From positions 1 to 64,000 of the forward strand of contig CAZYAO010000022.1 of the NCBI GenBank assembly GCA_964645715.1: a stretch of 64,000 bases of DNA, read 5' to 3'. The position numbers and the translations under genes were made by a program. A model generated the notes under the pieces. That model was given only the letters and a program-made list of their open reading frames with translations, ran no database searches and had not been told where the DNA came from. This document shows positions 32,238 to 42,000 of this stretch, piece by piece. Positions within the stretch are counted from its first letter, which is position 1, and each line of letters starts with the position of its first letter. Source of the DNA: JAUMBM01 sp964645715. Lineage in GTDB: Bacteria; Bacteroidota; Bacteroidia; Chitinophagales; Saprospiraceae.

Positions 32238-34160
32238 TTACAGCAACCCTTTAAAGTAGCTGACAAAATCATCAATAGACATACTTCCCTGGTCTCCCTC
32301 TCCTTGACGTCGGACAGAAACGGTTGCCGATTCCTCTTCCTTTTCTCCTACGATCAGCATGAGCGGAATCTTTTTGAGTTCCGTATCCCGAATTTTCTTG
32401 CCGATGGTTTCATTACGATCATCCACAAAACCGCGAATGTCGTGAGATCCCAGCTGCTGCTGAATTTGTTTGCAGTAGCTATTGAATTTGTCACTTATCG
32501 GAAGCAATGCATACTGATCTGGTGTCAACCAGAGCGGAAATTTGCCAGCAGTATTTTCGATCAAAATACTGATAAAGCGCTCCATGGAACCAAAAGGAGC
32601 TCGGTGAATCATCACAGGACGATGAGGCTGGTTGTCCGGACCAATATATTCGAGCTGAAAGCGCTCCGGAAGATTATAATCGACCTGTATGGTACCCAAC
32701 TGCCAGGATCTACCCAATGCATCCTTGATCATGAAATCGAGTTTGGGACCATAGAAAGCGGCTTCACCATAAGCTTTGACCGTTGTCAGGCCTGCTTCTT
32801 CGGTTGCCTCTATGATAGCTCTTTCTGCATTTTCCCAATTTTCGTCAGAGCCTATATACTTTGACGGATTTTCGGGATCGCGCAAGCTTATCTGTGCAGT
32901 GAAAGACTCAAAGCCCATGCGGCTTAGGACAGTCTGAGTCAGGTCGAGGACATTCAGGAATTCTGCTTTAACCTGATCAGGAGTACAAAAAATATGTGCA
33001 TCATCCTGCGTAAATCCTCTGACACGACTAAGGCCGTGCAGTTCACCACTTTGCTCATAGCGATAAACAGTCCCAAACTCGGCGATCCGCAGTGGCAACT
33101 CGCGGTAGGAGTGTGGTCGGTTGGCGTAGATTTCGCAGTGGTGAGGGCAGTTCATTGGTTTCAGATAGAATTCCTCGTCCTCTTTGGGGGTCCGGATGGG
33201 TTGAAAGGCATCTTTGCCGTATTTTTCGTAATGGCCGGAAGTTACGTACAATTCTTTTTTACCGATATGCGGTGTAGTTACTAGTTTGTAGCCCCTTTTT
33301 TCCTGCTCTTCGCGCATGAAGGCCATCAGGCGCTCGCGCAGCGCATTTCCTTTGGGCAGCCATATAGGTAATCCGGCGCCTACGCGTTCACTGAACATGA
33401 AGAGCTCAAGCTCCTGACCGAGTTTGCGGTGATCTCTTTTCTTGGCCTCTTCGAGTAGGGTGAGATACTCTGTTAGTTCGCTCTGTTTGGGGAAAGTGAC
33501 GCCGTAAATGCGGGTCATCTGCTGCCGTGTTTCATCACCCTGCCAATAGGCGCCGGCGACATTCATGAGCTTGACGGCTTTGATCCATCCTGTATCAGGA
33601 ATGTGCGGACCTTTACACAAGTCAGTAAATTCTCCCTGCCGGTATAAGGTGAGCGTTTCGTCAGCTGCTCTCTTCTCAATGAGTTCAATTTTATATTCAT
33701 CCCCTTTTTCAGTGAAATATTGGAGAGCCTCCTCACGGCTGACTGGGATACGTGTGTACTGACTTTTTGTCCTTGCCAGCTCAAGCATTTTAGCTTCTAT
33801 CTTGGCAAAATCATCGGAGGAGATGTGCTCACTTCCCGGGTCTACATCGTAGTAGAAGCCTTGTTCTGTGGCGGGGCCGGCGCCAAACTTAATGCCAGGG
33901 TAGAGCGCCTCAAGTGCCTCTGCCATTAGATGTGCCGAGGAGTGCCAGAAAGTTGCTTTGCCCTCCTTGTCGTTCCACGTGAGTAGTTGGACGCTTGCAT
34001 CTTGGTGGATAGGGCGGGTGGCATCCCATACCTCGCCGTTGATTTTTGCTGAGAGTACATTGCGCGCCAGTCCTTGACTAATGGAGCCGGCAATATCCAG
34101 AGCGGTTACGCCACCTTCATATTGGCGGATCTGGCCGTCGGGAAAAGTTATGTTGATCAT
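32238..34160 (-). CDS. thrS: Threonine--tRNA ligase
   Basis: 640 residues, complete. An N-terminal TGS domain (VTALDIAGSISQGLARNV), an editing domain with HSSAHLMAEAL, a class II catalytic core and a C-terminal anticodon-binding domain. The zinc/active-site motif MNCPHHC and class II motif 2 (RVRGFTQDDAHIF) are visible, as is motif 3 (HRAPFGSMERF). Charges tRNA-Thr. A -7 box lies at 34208-34215. Downstream, a small GC hairpin (32220-32232) follows the stop but without a convincing T run. Confidence 0.97.
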   Translation of the reverse strand: MINITFPDGQIRQYEGGVTALDIAGSISQGLARNVLSAKINGEVWDATRPIHQDASVQLLTWNDKEGKATFWHSSAHLMAEALEALYPGIKFGAGPATEQGFYYDVDPGSEHISSDDFAKIEAKMLELARTKSQYTRIPVSREEALQYFTEKGDEYKIELIEKRAADETLTLYRQGEFTDLCKGPHIPDTGWIKAVKLMNVAGAYWQGDETRQQMTRIYGVTFPKQSELTEYLTLLEEAKKRDHRKLGQELELFMFSERVGAGLPIWLPKGNALRERLMAFMREEQEKRGYKLVTTPHIGKKELYVTSGHYEKYGKDAFQPIRTPKEDEEFYLKPMNCPHHCEIYANRPHSYRELPLRIAEFGTVYRYEQSGELHGLSRVRGFTQDDAHIFCTPDQVKAEFLNVLDLTQTVLSRMGFESFTAQISLRDPENPSKYIGSDENWENAERAIIEATEEAGLTTVKAYGEAAFYGPKLDFMIKDALGRSWQLGTIQVDYNLPERFQLEYIGPDNQPHRPVMIHRAPFGSMERFISILIENTAGKFPLWLTPDQYALLPISDKFNSYCKQIQQQLGSHDIRGFVDDRNETIGKKIRDTELKKIPLMLIVGEKEEESATVSVRRQGEGDQGSMSIDDFVSYFKGLL

Positions 34161-34207
34161 GAGGCGAAATGCGGTTGATACTAAGAATGTTGTTTCTTAT
34201 CGGGTGG

Positions 34208-34241
34208 CAAAGATAAGCAATCGGATGCTTCTTTTTCTCAA
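34208..34241 (-). promoter_or_regulatory. Promoter of thrS
   Basis: The minus strand reads TATCTTTG at 34208-34215, an exact TAnnTTTG, with a TTG at 34239-34241 (23-nt spacer, slightly long). Predicted leader about 41 nt. I see no T-box-like structure in it. Confidence 0.5.
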
Positions 34242-34264
34242 TAATATAAACGTTGGCTGGTTGG

Positions 34265-34936
34265 CTATTGTAGTGTAACAGCGCGATCAAAGCCATAATA
34301 TTCCAGTATGCTACTGACCTGTAGTCTGCCGGAGGTAGTCTGGTTTTCCTGACGAGTGACGATACTCAGGGTGTAGGTGCCGGGAGAAAAATCTTTAAAA
34401 GCTGGGCCGGGCGCTGCTGTTTGGGCAGTACGCGTAGGACCTTCAATGATGAGTGTCTGCGTTTTTCCTGCAGCATCAGTGAACAGCATGACCAAATTTT
34501 CGTTATTGGCCAATGGGCGAGGAAGGCTGATAGCCATTCCTTCTTGTAGATTAGGGACATTGGTGATAGTCAGGCTGTCGATTGGGTGTATTTGCAGACG
34601 TAAGGTAGTAGGTTCATTGGATGCTGTTTCGCGAAAAACAAAGCGTAGTGAATCATCCGGAAGTACCATAGGCCGTTCAAACTGATAGCGTGGCGCCACT
34701 CCTGGAATCTTGGACACCTTCATGCCACTTCCCATGAAAGCAACACCTGCGGGAAACTCAACAGGTTGCTGAGAGAGGGAGTCGCCTGTGTAAAAGGAGG
34801 CCTCTGCCTGCATGAGTTGTTGGTCGGCAATATAACGTACGTATAGACTTGCACTCAGTGGGGGGCGGTTATCTTCCTTGGCAGATTGGCAGGCAACCAG
34901 TCCCACGGTCGTAAGAAGGAGTAAAAAGCGAATCAT
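34265..34936 (-). CDS. Lipoprotein of unknown function
   Basis: 223 residues from the ATG at 34936. The N-terminus is a lipoprotein signal (IRFLLLLTTVGLVACQ) with the lipidated Cys near residue 16. The mature part looks all-beta, with repeated short strands (LYVRYIADQQLMQAEASFY, LRLQIHPIDSLTITNVP, TQTLIIEGPT, GTYTLSIVTRQENQ). It suggests one or two immunoglobulin-like domains. I cannot assign a family. A well-formed promoter just upstream (34956-34985) supports this start over the longer frame from 35026. It is divergent from the surface operon. Confidence 0.75.
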   Translation of the reverse strand: MIRFLLLLTTVGLVACQSAKEDNRPPLSASLYVRYIADQQLMQAEASFYTGDSLSQQPVEFPAGVAFMGSGMKVSKIPGVAPRYQFERPMVLPDDSLRFVFRETASNEPTTLRLQIHPIDSLTITNVPNLQEGMAISLPRPLANNENLVMLFTDAAGKTQTLIIEGPTRTAQTAAPGPAFKDFSPGTYTLSIVTRQENQTTSGRLQVSSILEYYGFDRAVTLQ

Positions 34937-34955
34937 GTGTAGTTGAAAATTTTTA

Positions 34956-34985
34956 CAAAGATACACCACGGCGAGCATGTAACAA
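34956..34985 (-). promoter_or_regulatory. Promoter of the lipoprotein gene
   Basis: On the minus strand TTG (34983-34985), 19 nt, then TATCTTTG (34956-34963): a canonical Bacteroidota promoter. Predicted leader about 13 nt before the ATG at 34936. Confidence 0.65.
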
Positions 34986-35093
34986 CAAGGCGTCATCGCT
35001 GCAGCAGGATCATGTAAAATTTTCATTATGCTTTACCTTAGTACACGATAGTTGTCAAGGACAGTAAATGAGGCCGTGTGCATAGAACAGGCA

Positions 35094-35129
35094 TATCCAA
35101 AATATAGTCTGCATGCAGGCAATTGGATA
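35094..35129. repeat. Nested inverted repeat upstream of the surface operon
   Basis: Outer arms TATCCAA (35094-35100) and TTGGATA (35123-35129) enclose a perfect 10-bp palindrome CTGCATGCAG (35109-35118). It lies 32 bp before a -7 box (35161-35168) in the 356-bp divergent spacer 34937-35292. It could be an operator or an RNA fold; the rest of the spacer shows nothing I can name. Confidence 0.5.
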
Positions 35130-35160
35130 AAAAATCGTGCGCTGCGACCCGTCTATCATC

Positions 35161-35168
35161 TAAATTTG
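35161..35168 (+). promoter_or_regulatory. Possible promoter of the surface operon
   Basis: TAAATTTG matches TAnnTTTG exactly. It would give a leader of about 120 nt before the ATG at 35293. No TTG at the expected -33 position, which is compatible with an activated promoter. Confidence 0.4.
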
Positions 35169-35292
35169 CATGCGCTTTGTCATAAGGCGATAAAAAAAGT
35201 TGCACCAGTTCCCTTTTTTTTTGGCAAACCCCTACATATTCCTTAACATTGCAAACATTTTGAGAAGTGGAATTGGTATAAAACAGGATTCT

Positions 35293-38200
35293 ATGAAACA
35301 ATTTTTACTCTTCTTTTTTTTACTCCTGTTTACAACCGTACAGGCGGTTGCACAGACCTCGCTGGCCGGTAAGGTAAGCGATGAGGCTAGCGGAGAGCCA
35401 ATTATCTTCGGTACCGTTGTGCTGTACTTAAACGGGGTGCTGAAGAGCGGTACTGAGACCGACTTTGATGGTAACTACAGTTTTTCTAACATTGACCCTG
35501 GTACTTACGATGTAGAGTTCAGCTACACAGGTTACCAGACGCAGCGTATCGCGGGTGTACAGGTGCTCGCGGGCAAGGCAGTCAAGTTGGATGCTAAGTT
35601 GTCACAAGGGGTAACGTTGGATATCGGCGTTGAGGTCGTTGACTACAAAGTGCCGTTGATTCAGCAGGACAACACGACATCAGGAGCGGTAATGACCAGC
35701 GACCAGATTCGTGCTTTGCCCACACGTAACATCAACGCGTTGGCCGCAACCAGTGCAGGTCTTGGGGCTGCCGATGAAGGCGGAGCCATCACTGTGCGGG
35801 GCTCACGCTCTGATGCCACCAACTATTACATAGATGGTGTACGCGTTCAGGGTAATTTGGTACAGGAATCAGAGATCGACCAGCTGCAGGTTATCACTGG
35901 TGGTGTGGAAGCACGCTACGGTGACGTGACGGGTGGTGTGATTTCGATTACTACCAAGGGCCCGTCAAATAAGTTTTCTGGTGGTGTCGAGGTTGAAACC
36001 TCGAGCTTCTTGGATCCTTATAATAATAACCTCGCAGGCTTCAACCTGAGCGGCCCTATTCTGCGGAACAAGCAGGGGGTCTCTATACTCGGGTTTCGTT
36101 TGTCTGGTCGTTATACCTATAATGAGGATGATGATCCGCCTGCCGTACCTGTCTATCGAATTAAGGAAGACAAACTGAAGGAACTAGAGGCTAATCCGGT
36201 TATTCGTCGTTCAGGTAATTTTTTTGGGGCTGCTGACTTCCTTTCACAGGATGATGTCTTTTCCAGTGATTCACGCCTCTTTGAAGATTTTACTCGTTAT
36301 GATCTCAATGGCAAACTGGATGCTCGTCTGAGCAGCGCCATCGATATCTCGTTGTCTGGTGCGGTAAGTAACACAGAGAACATGTTCACGCCCAACGAGA
36401 ATTCCGGCTCTAGCTGGCGCCTGTTGAATGCGCATAACAACCCTACTGACTATGGTACGGATTATCGCGTCAACTTCCGTTTCCGCCATCGTCTGGGAGG
36501 AGCTTCTTCTGGTACGGGTAGCGATCGCAAGGTGTCTTTGATCCAAAATGCAAGCTATACGTTGCAATATGGTTTTGAGCGTCAGGAAGGTGAGGTATAT
36601 GACCCTCGTCATAAGTTCAACTACTTTAACTATGGTCATGTTGCCCGTTTCGACACGGATTTCATCCCAGTGTTTGAGGTACAGGTTGACCCGCTGTCGC
36701 AACTGATTTATCTGCAGCATGCGGACTACCGTGAAGTACTCCGTGGGTACACGCCTGGTACATCTAATCCTATTCGGGCCAACTACAACAATGTTCTGAA
36801 CATTCCGGTAGGTGAGCAGCTGAATGCAGACCAAGGCACTTACGCGCTGCGTGGGATTGGTGAGGGTGCGTTGACAATTGACGACTTTTATGCGATCAAT
36901 GGACGTACTTTCGATGCTTTCCAGAGCGCATGGGGCTTTCACTCCAATGTAGGTGCTATCTATGGACTTGCACGGAAAAATCAGCAGGATATTTCCATTT
37001 TCAATGCGAATATGTCGTTTGATCTGGTACCGGGGGGGTCTGAAAAAGGACGTCACAGCATTCAGTTGGGTATTGCTTACGAGGGTCGTACCACTCGTTC
37101 GTACTCAGTATCAAGTAACAATCAGTACAACCTCTGGCGTGCAGCAAGGCAGAACGCCAACGTACATATCCAGGGTATCGTGCCTGGGGTTTCTGACACC
37201 ATTGGAACAATTGATGTAGTAACGCCTTTCTTTCAGGGACCGGTACCGCTGTTAGGTCTGGTGATTGCACCTGGCTCAGACGCCTTGTTCTATCGCCGTC
37301 TGCGCGAGTCCCTGGGCGTGCCGCTGGATCAGTTCGTGAACGTTGATGAGCTGGATCCTAGTCAGATGAGCATTGACATGTTTTCGGCAAAGGAGTTGAA
37401 TGACCAGAGAATCATCAACTATTACGGCTATGACTATTTGGGCAATGTCTATGACGGCACATTCCGTGATTTCTTTACAGCGCGAGATCCTCAGACGGGT
37501 ATCCGGACTTTCCCGGTTGCTCCCAACCAGCCGATCTATGCCTCTGCTTACATTCAGGATAAGTTTACATTCAAAGATATCATCTTCCGCTTGGGTGTGC
37601 GTGTAGACCGCTACGATGCCAATACACAGGTTCTGAAGGATCCTTACTCACTATATGAGATTCAGGGAGCAGAAGAGTTTCATGCTACTTCAGGTGGTAC
37701 AAGGCCGGGGAACATCGGAGAGGATTTCCGGGTGTATACTACCCAGCAGGATGGTACTGAAGTACAGGCTTATCGCAATGGCGATGTTTGGTATAAGGCT
37801 GATGGTACGCCTGTCAATGGTCCTCAGGAGATTGAAAATATTCGTACGGGGTTGGTCTTTCCTAAATACAAAGCTCCTGCCGCTTTCGATGGTAACTACA
37901 TCAAGAGTGAGAATTTCAATCCTGATGACTCATTCAAGGACTATGAGGTACAGTTCAATGTAATGCCTCGTTTGGCGTTCTCTTTCCCGATTTCGGAAGA
38001 TGCCAACTTCTTCGCGCATTACGACATCCTGGTACAGCGTCCGCCAAGCAACACCATTGCTACGCCACTGGATTTCTTCTACTTTGTGGAACGCAATGAT
38101 ATTACCAAGAACAATCCTGCTCTTCGCCCTGAGCGAACAGTAGACTACGAAGTTGGTTTCCAACAGCGCTTGTCAGCAAGTTCTGCCATCAAGATTGCTG

Positions 38201-38988
38201 CTTACTATAAGGAGCTTCGCGACATGATCCAGCTCCGTACTTTCTTCCCGGTTCCGTTGGTGAATCAATACACCACTTTTGACAACCAGGATTTCGGTAC
38301 GGTAAAAGGCTTTTCTTTCCAGTATGACCTCCGCAGAACGGGTAATGTTTCTTTGAATGCAAACTATACACTGCAGTTCGCGGATGGTACTGGTTCGGAT
38401 CCTGAATCACAGCGGGGTCTTACTAACCGGGGTAACCTGCGTACGCTGTTCCCGCTTAGTTTTGATGAACGTCACCGTATTAACGTAATCATGGATTACC
38501 GTTATGGTTCCGGAAAGACATACAATGGTCCTAGCATTGCTGGTATTGATATCTTCGCCAATGCGGGGCTCAATTTGCAGGCGGTGGCCGTTTCGGGTCG
38601 TCCGTACACTGCCAAGCTCGTACCTTCTGAATTGGGTGGCTCAGGTACGCTAGGCTCGCTGAACGGGGCTCGTAAGCCTTGGAACTTTACGATTAACCTT
38701 AGGGTGGACAAGAACTTCAGCCTGGGAGATAAGCTTGGCTTGAATGTTTATCTGCGCGTATCGAACGTTCTTGACCGCAGAAACATTATTAATGTATATC
38801 CTGCAACAGGTTCCAGTGAGGATGATGGTTTCTTGCGGTCATATTTCGGGGAGCTGCAGCTCCAGTCAATCGTTGACTCAGGTCGTAGCATTGATTCCTA
38901 TTTGGCCTCCTACCAGTGGCGTATACTGAACGATGACTTTTTCAGTTTGCCGCGCAGGATGTTCGTAGGTGCAATCCTGGACTTCTAA
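35293..38988 (+). CDS. TonB-dependent receptor-type outer membrane protein
   Basis: 1231 residues from the ATG at 35293. The signal peptide is FLLFFFLLLFTTVQAVAQ. A CarboxypepD_reg-like beta-sandwich domain follows (about 20-100: LAGKVSDEASGEPIIFGTVV to GTYDVEFSYTGYQT). The plug domain is about 120-225 (RALPTRNINALAATSAGLG, ITVRGSRSDATNYYIDGVRV, YGDVTGGVISITTKGP). A long 22-strand-type barrel makes up the rest, ending RRMFVGAILDF. No SusD-like lipoprotein is next to it; instead it heads an operon with a giant exported protein and a PorV-like protein. The codons (CGT, GGT, CTG-rich) suggest high expression. Ligand unknown. Confidence 0.92.
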   Translation: MKQFLLFFFLLLFTTVQAVAQTSLAGKVSDEASGEPIIFGTVVLYLNGVLKSGTETDFDGNYSFSNIDPGTYDVEFSYTGYQTQRIAGVQVLAGKAVKLDAKLSQGVTLDIGVEVVDYKVPLIQQDNTTSGAVMTSDQIRALPTRNINALAATSAGLGAADEGGAITVRGSRSDATNYYIDGVRVQGNLVQESEIDQLQVITGGVEARYGDVTGGVISITTKGPSNKFSGGVEVETSSFLDPYNNNLAGFNLSGPILRNKQGVSILGFRLSGRYTYNEDDDPPAVPVYRIKEDKLKELEANPVIRRSGNFFGAADFLSQDDVFSSDSRLFEDFTRYDLNGKLDARLSSAIDISLSGAVSNTENMFTPNENSGSSWRLLNAHNNPTDYGTDYRVNFRFRHRLGGASSGTGSDRKVSLIQNASYTLQYGFERQEGEVYDPRHKFNYFNYGHVARFDTDFIPVFEVQVDPLSQLIYLQHADYREVLRGYTPGTSNPIRANYNNVLNIPVGEQLNADQGTYALRGIGEGALTIDDFYAINGRTFDAFQSAWGFHSNVGAIYGLARKNQQDISIFNANMSFDLVPGGSEKGRHSIQLGIAYEGRTTRSYSVSSNNQYNLWRAARQNANVHIQGIVPGVSDTIGTIDVVTPFFQGPVPLLGLVIAPGSDALFYRRLRESLGVPLDQFVNVDELDPSQMSIDMFSAKELNDQRIINYYGYDYLGNVYDGTFRDFFTARDPQTGIRTFPVAPNQPIYASAYIQDKFTFKDIIFRLGVRVDRYDANTQVLKDPYSLYEIQGAEEFHATSGGTRPGNIGEDFRVYTTQQDGTEVQAYRNGDVWYKADGTPVNGPQEIENIRTGLVFPKYKAPAAFDGNYIKSENFNPDDSFKDYEVQFNVMPRLAFSFPISEDANFFAHYDILVQRPPSNTIATPLDFFYFVERNDITKNNPALRPERTVDYEVGFQQRLSASSAIKIAAYYKELRDMIQLRTFFPVPLVNQYTTFDNQDFGTVKGFSFQYDLRRTGNVSLNANYTLQFADGTGSDPESQRGLTNRGNLRTLFPLSFDERHRINVIMDYRYGSGKTYNGPSIAGIDIFANAGLNLQAVAVSGRPYTAKLVPSELGGSGTLGSLNGARKPWNFTINLRVDKNFSLGDKLGLNVYLRVSNVLDRRNIINVYPATGSSEDDGFLRSYFGELQLQSIVDSGRSIDSYLASYQWRILNDDFFSLPRRMFVGAILDF

Positions 38989-39001
38989 TACTTTTTTGAA
39001 A

Positions 39002-39031
39002 GGGTTAGCCGACGTAATCATCGGCTAACCC
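39002..39031 (+). repeat. Intercistronic hairpin 1 of the surface operon
   Basis: Perfect 11-bp arms (39002-39012 and 39021-39031) with an 8-nt loop, 14 bp after the receptor stop. No T run follows, so it is not an obvious intrinsic terminator; an mRNA-stabilising or processing element is possible. Confidence 0.7.
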
Positions 39032-39089
39032 AATCGAAGCAGGCTGCGACATAGCGGCTATATTCATAAGAACTTTAAAATCATAGATT

Positions 39090-42000
39090 ATGCGTTTGCA
39101 ACAATCATGGTTGTTGATCCTGCTGGGTTTGCTGACAACTACAGCTACTTTCGCGCATATCGACCCAAACAATACGGGGCAGCGTCCTGGAACCCGACCG
39201 GTTACCAATACGGTTAATTTCCGGGAGTCGTGCGATAATGCGATTCAACAAATTGACCAGGCCATCAACAATGTAAGAGCTCGTTTGACAACGGGTGGAG
39301 ACGTATGGTGGGATGGCAACAACGGACGATATGTAATTCCGAAGCCACCCCCTGGTGTACCTGAGGTATCTTCCATCTTCGCTGGTGCGGTATGGATTGG
39401 AGGGAAGGAACCAGGTGGTGGATTAAAGCTTGCTGCGCAGAGTTATGGTCGCAGCAGTGGGTCTTTTGACTTTTATCCCGGACCGTTGGTGCCGGAGGGT
39501 TTCATCAATCAGGGAACTACTTCAAAAGATACCTGTGCTCGCTGGGATCGTTTTTTCGTAGTTACGGGGGAGAGTATCCGTCGGCATATAGGTAATTGGC
39601 GTCGCGCACTGGCCGAGGGCAGATCATCGATTGATCAGGATGAAATTCCTCGGGATGTACTGGGTTGGCCAGGAGCGGGTAACCGGTTTTTTGCACAGAT
39701 TAACCAGTTTCCGCTGCCGAATACCAGTCAGGGTTTGGCTGGTTTCTGGGATCAGAATCTCAACGGTATTTACGAACCAGATTTGGGGGATTATCCAATC
39801 ATTGAAATCCGTGGCTGTTTGGATAAAGAACCACTCGGACCACCGGACGAGATGATTTTTTGGATTTACAATGATGCGGGCAATGCTCACCAAGAATCGG
39901 GCTCTCCAAATGTCATACAGATGGAGGTTCAGGTACAAGCTTTTGCATACAAGACCAACGATGATATCAACAACATGACTTTCCAGCGCTACAAGCTGAT
40001 CAATCGCGCTGTTGATGATATCAAAGATACCTATTTCGCCATGTGGGTGGATGCAGATCTTGGCTGTTACGTTGACGACTTTATTGGTTGTGACGTATCG
40101 CGGAGTTTAGCATACGTATACAACGCAGACCAGTTGGACGGACAGCCAGGTTGTACTTGTGCAGGTGGTGTAAATACTTACTGCGACGAAATTCCAATCT
40201 TGGGTATCGACTACTTCCGTGGTCCATTAGACGAGTTTGGTGAGGAGATAGGCATGTCATCGTTTACGTATAATAATAACGGTGGCACTACGCCTACCCC
40301 TGCTCCGCAGACTACAGATCCGGATCGTGGCAACCCGCAGCAGTACTATAACTACATCTCTGGTCGCTGGAAGGACGGAACGCCCTTCACCCGTGGAGGT
40401 ACGGGCTACAATGTAGGAAGTACGGACGTAATTCCTTACGCTTTCCCTGACGCGCCGAATGATCCGAGTGGCTGGTCAATGTCCTCTGCTGGTCTGCCTG
40501 TGGGTGACCGCCGTACATTGCAGGCTTCAGGTCCATTCACACTTAAGCCTGGTGCTGTCAATGAACTGATTATCGGAGCTGTTTGGGTAGCTGATCAGAT
40601 TTACCCCAATCCTAGTATTGCTCGTCTACAAAAAGCAGATGACATTGCGCAGGATCTGTTCGACAATTGCTTCGATTTGCCAAGGGGGCCGGATGCACCA
40701 GACGTAGATTGGATTGAGCTCGATCGTGAGGTCATTGCGGTCTTTACTAACGATACCATCGTTCAGAACTCAAACAACGCTTTCGAGGCCTATGCTGAAG
40801 AAGGGTTAGGTCTTCCGCAGGGTGTTGACTCCATCTATCGCTTTGAGGGATATAAGCTTTATCAGTTCTCAGGCCCTGAAGCGTCACTGGCAGACGTGGA
40901 TGATCCTTCCAAGGTTCGTCTGGTTTATCAAGTGGATGTGAAGAACGGAGTATCTAAAATCTTTAACTGGCAGGGTTTAAATCCAGAAGATGGAGGAACG
41001 CCTACGGAAGAAGTGTATTTTGTTCCTGAACTGAAAGTAGACGGTGCCGATCAGGGTATTCGTCATACTTTCCGTATCACAACAGATCAGTTTGCAGAAG
41101 GCGACAACCGCCTGGTCAATCACCGCAAGTACTACTTCACGGCGGTAGCTTATGCATACAACAACTATAAGCAGTTTGATCCTACCAACCGACTGGATCC
41201 TGGTCAGGATAAGCCGTATCTCGAAGGTAGCCGCAATATCGGCGATGGAGAAAATCCATACTACACGGTCATCCCTCGTCCGATTGTTGATCGCAAGCTG
41301 AATGCTCGTTATGGGGAAGGTGCGGTAATTACACGTATTGACGGTGAAGGTACGGGTGCTGGTTTCCTCGACATCAGCGATGCCAGCCGCCAGAAAATTG
41401 AGAGCTCTTTTGGAAGCACATTTGATGGCAAGATAGAGTACAAGCCAGGTTTTGGTCCAATTGACGTGAAAATTTTCAACCCGCTTGATGTTGTTGACGG
41501 AGAGTACGAGGTGACGATGGTTGACGAGAATATGGCCAACAATCGCCTGGACAATACTGTTCGCTGGGTATTGCGCAACATCAGTGTGCCAGGCTCTCCT
41601 GTTATCATATCTGAGCGTACGATTAACCAGCCGAATGAGCAGATTATTCGTCAGTACGGTTTGGCTGTCAATATCTACCAAGTACAGGAACCTGGTGCAG
41701 ATAAACTTGGTTCGAATGGAGCCCGCGGTGCTTCCATAAGCTATCCGGGTTCAGTGGATCCGGTACAATGGGCGCTGGGCATACGCGACGGTTTGGCTAT
41801 ACAGACGGGTAATCCTACCCTGGATTTCAATATCTTCAATTATGTACCCACCGGGGCGTTGGAGCCATTGGAGTCAGATGATCCTAAGGAGCGCTATACC
41901 AGTGACCTTATGGCTCCCAACCACTTTGTTCCTTACTACCTGTGTGGCTGGCTGACCGCCGACACGGATGGCAATCCGATTGCCCCGTACATTGGACCAG

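Noticed and set aside
36271..37056. A 261-codon frame on the minus strand
   Set aside because: It is antisense to the TonB-type receptor gene, has no recognisable domain and no promoter; codon structure follows the + strand gene.
40977..41681. A 234-codon minus-strand frame
   Set aside because: Antisense to the giant exported protein; no motif, and the + strand frame is clearly real.
41700..41720. A tRNA-like GGTTCGAAT string
   Set aside because: It lies inside the giant exported protein gene in frame and there is no cloverleaf around it.
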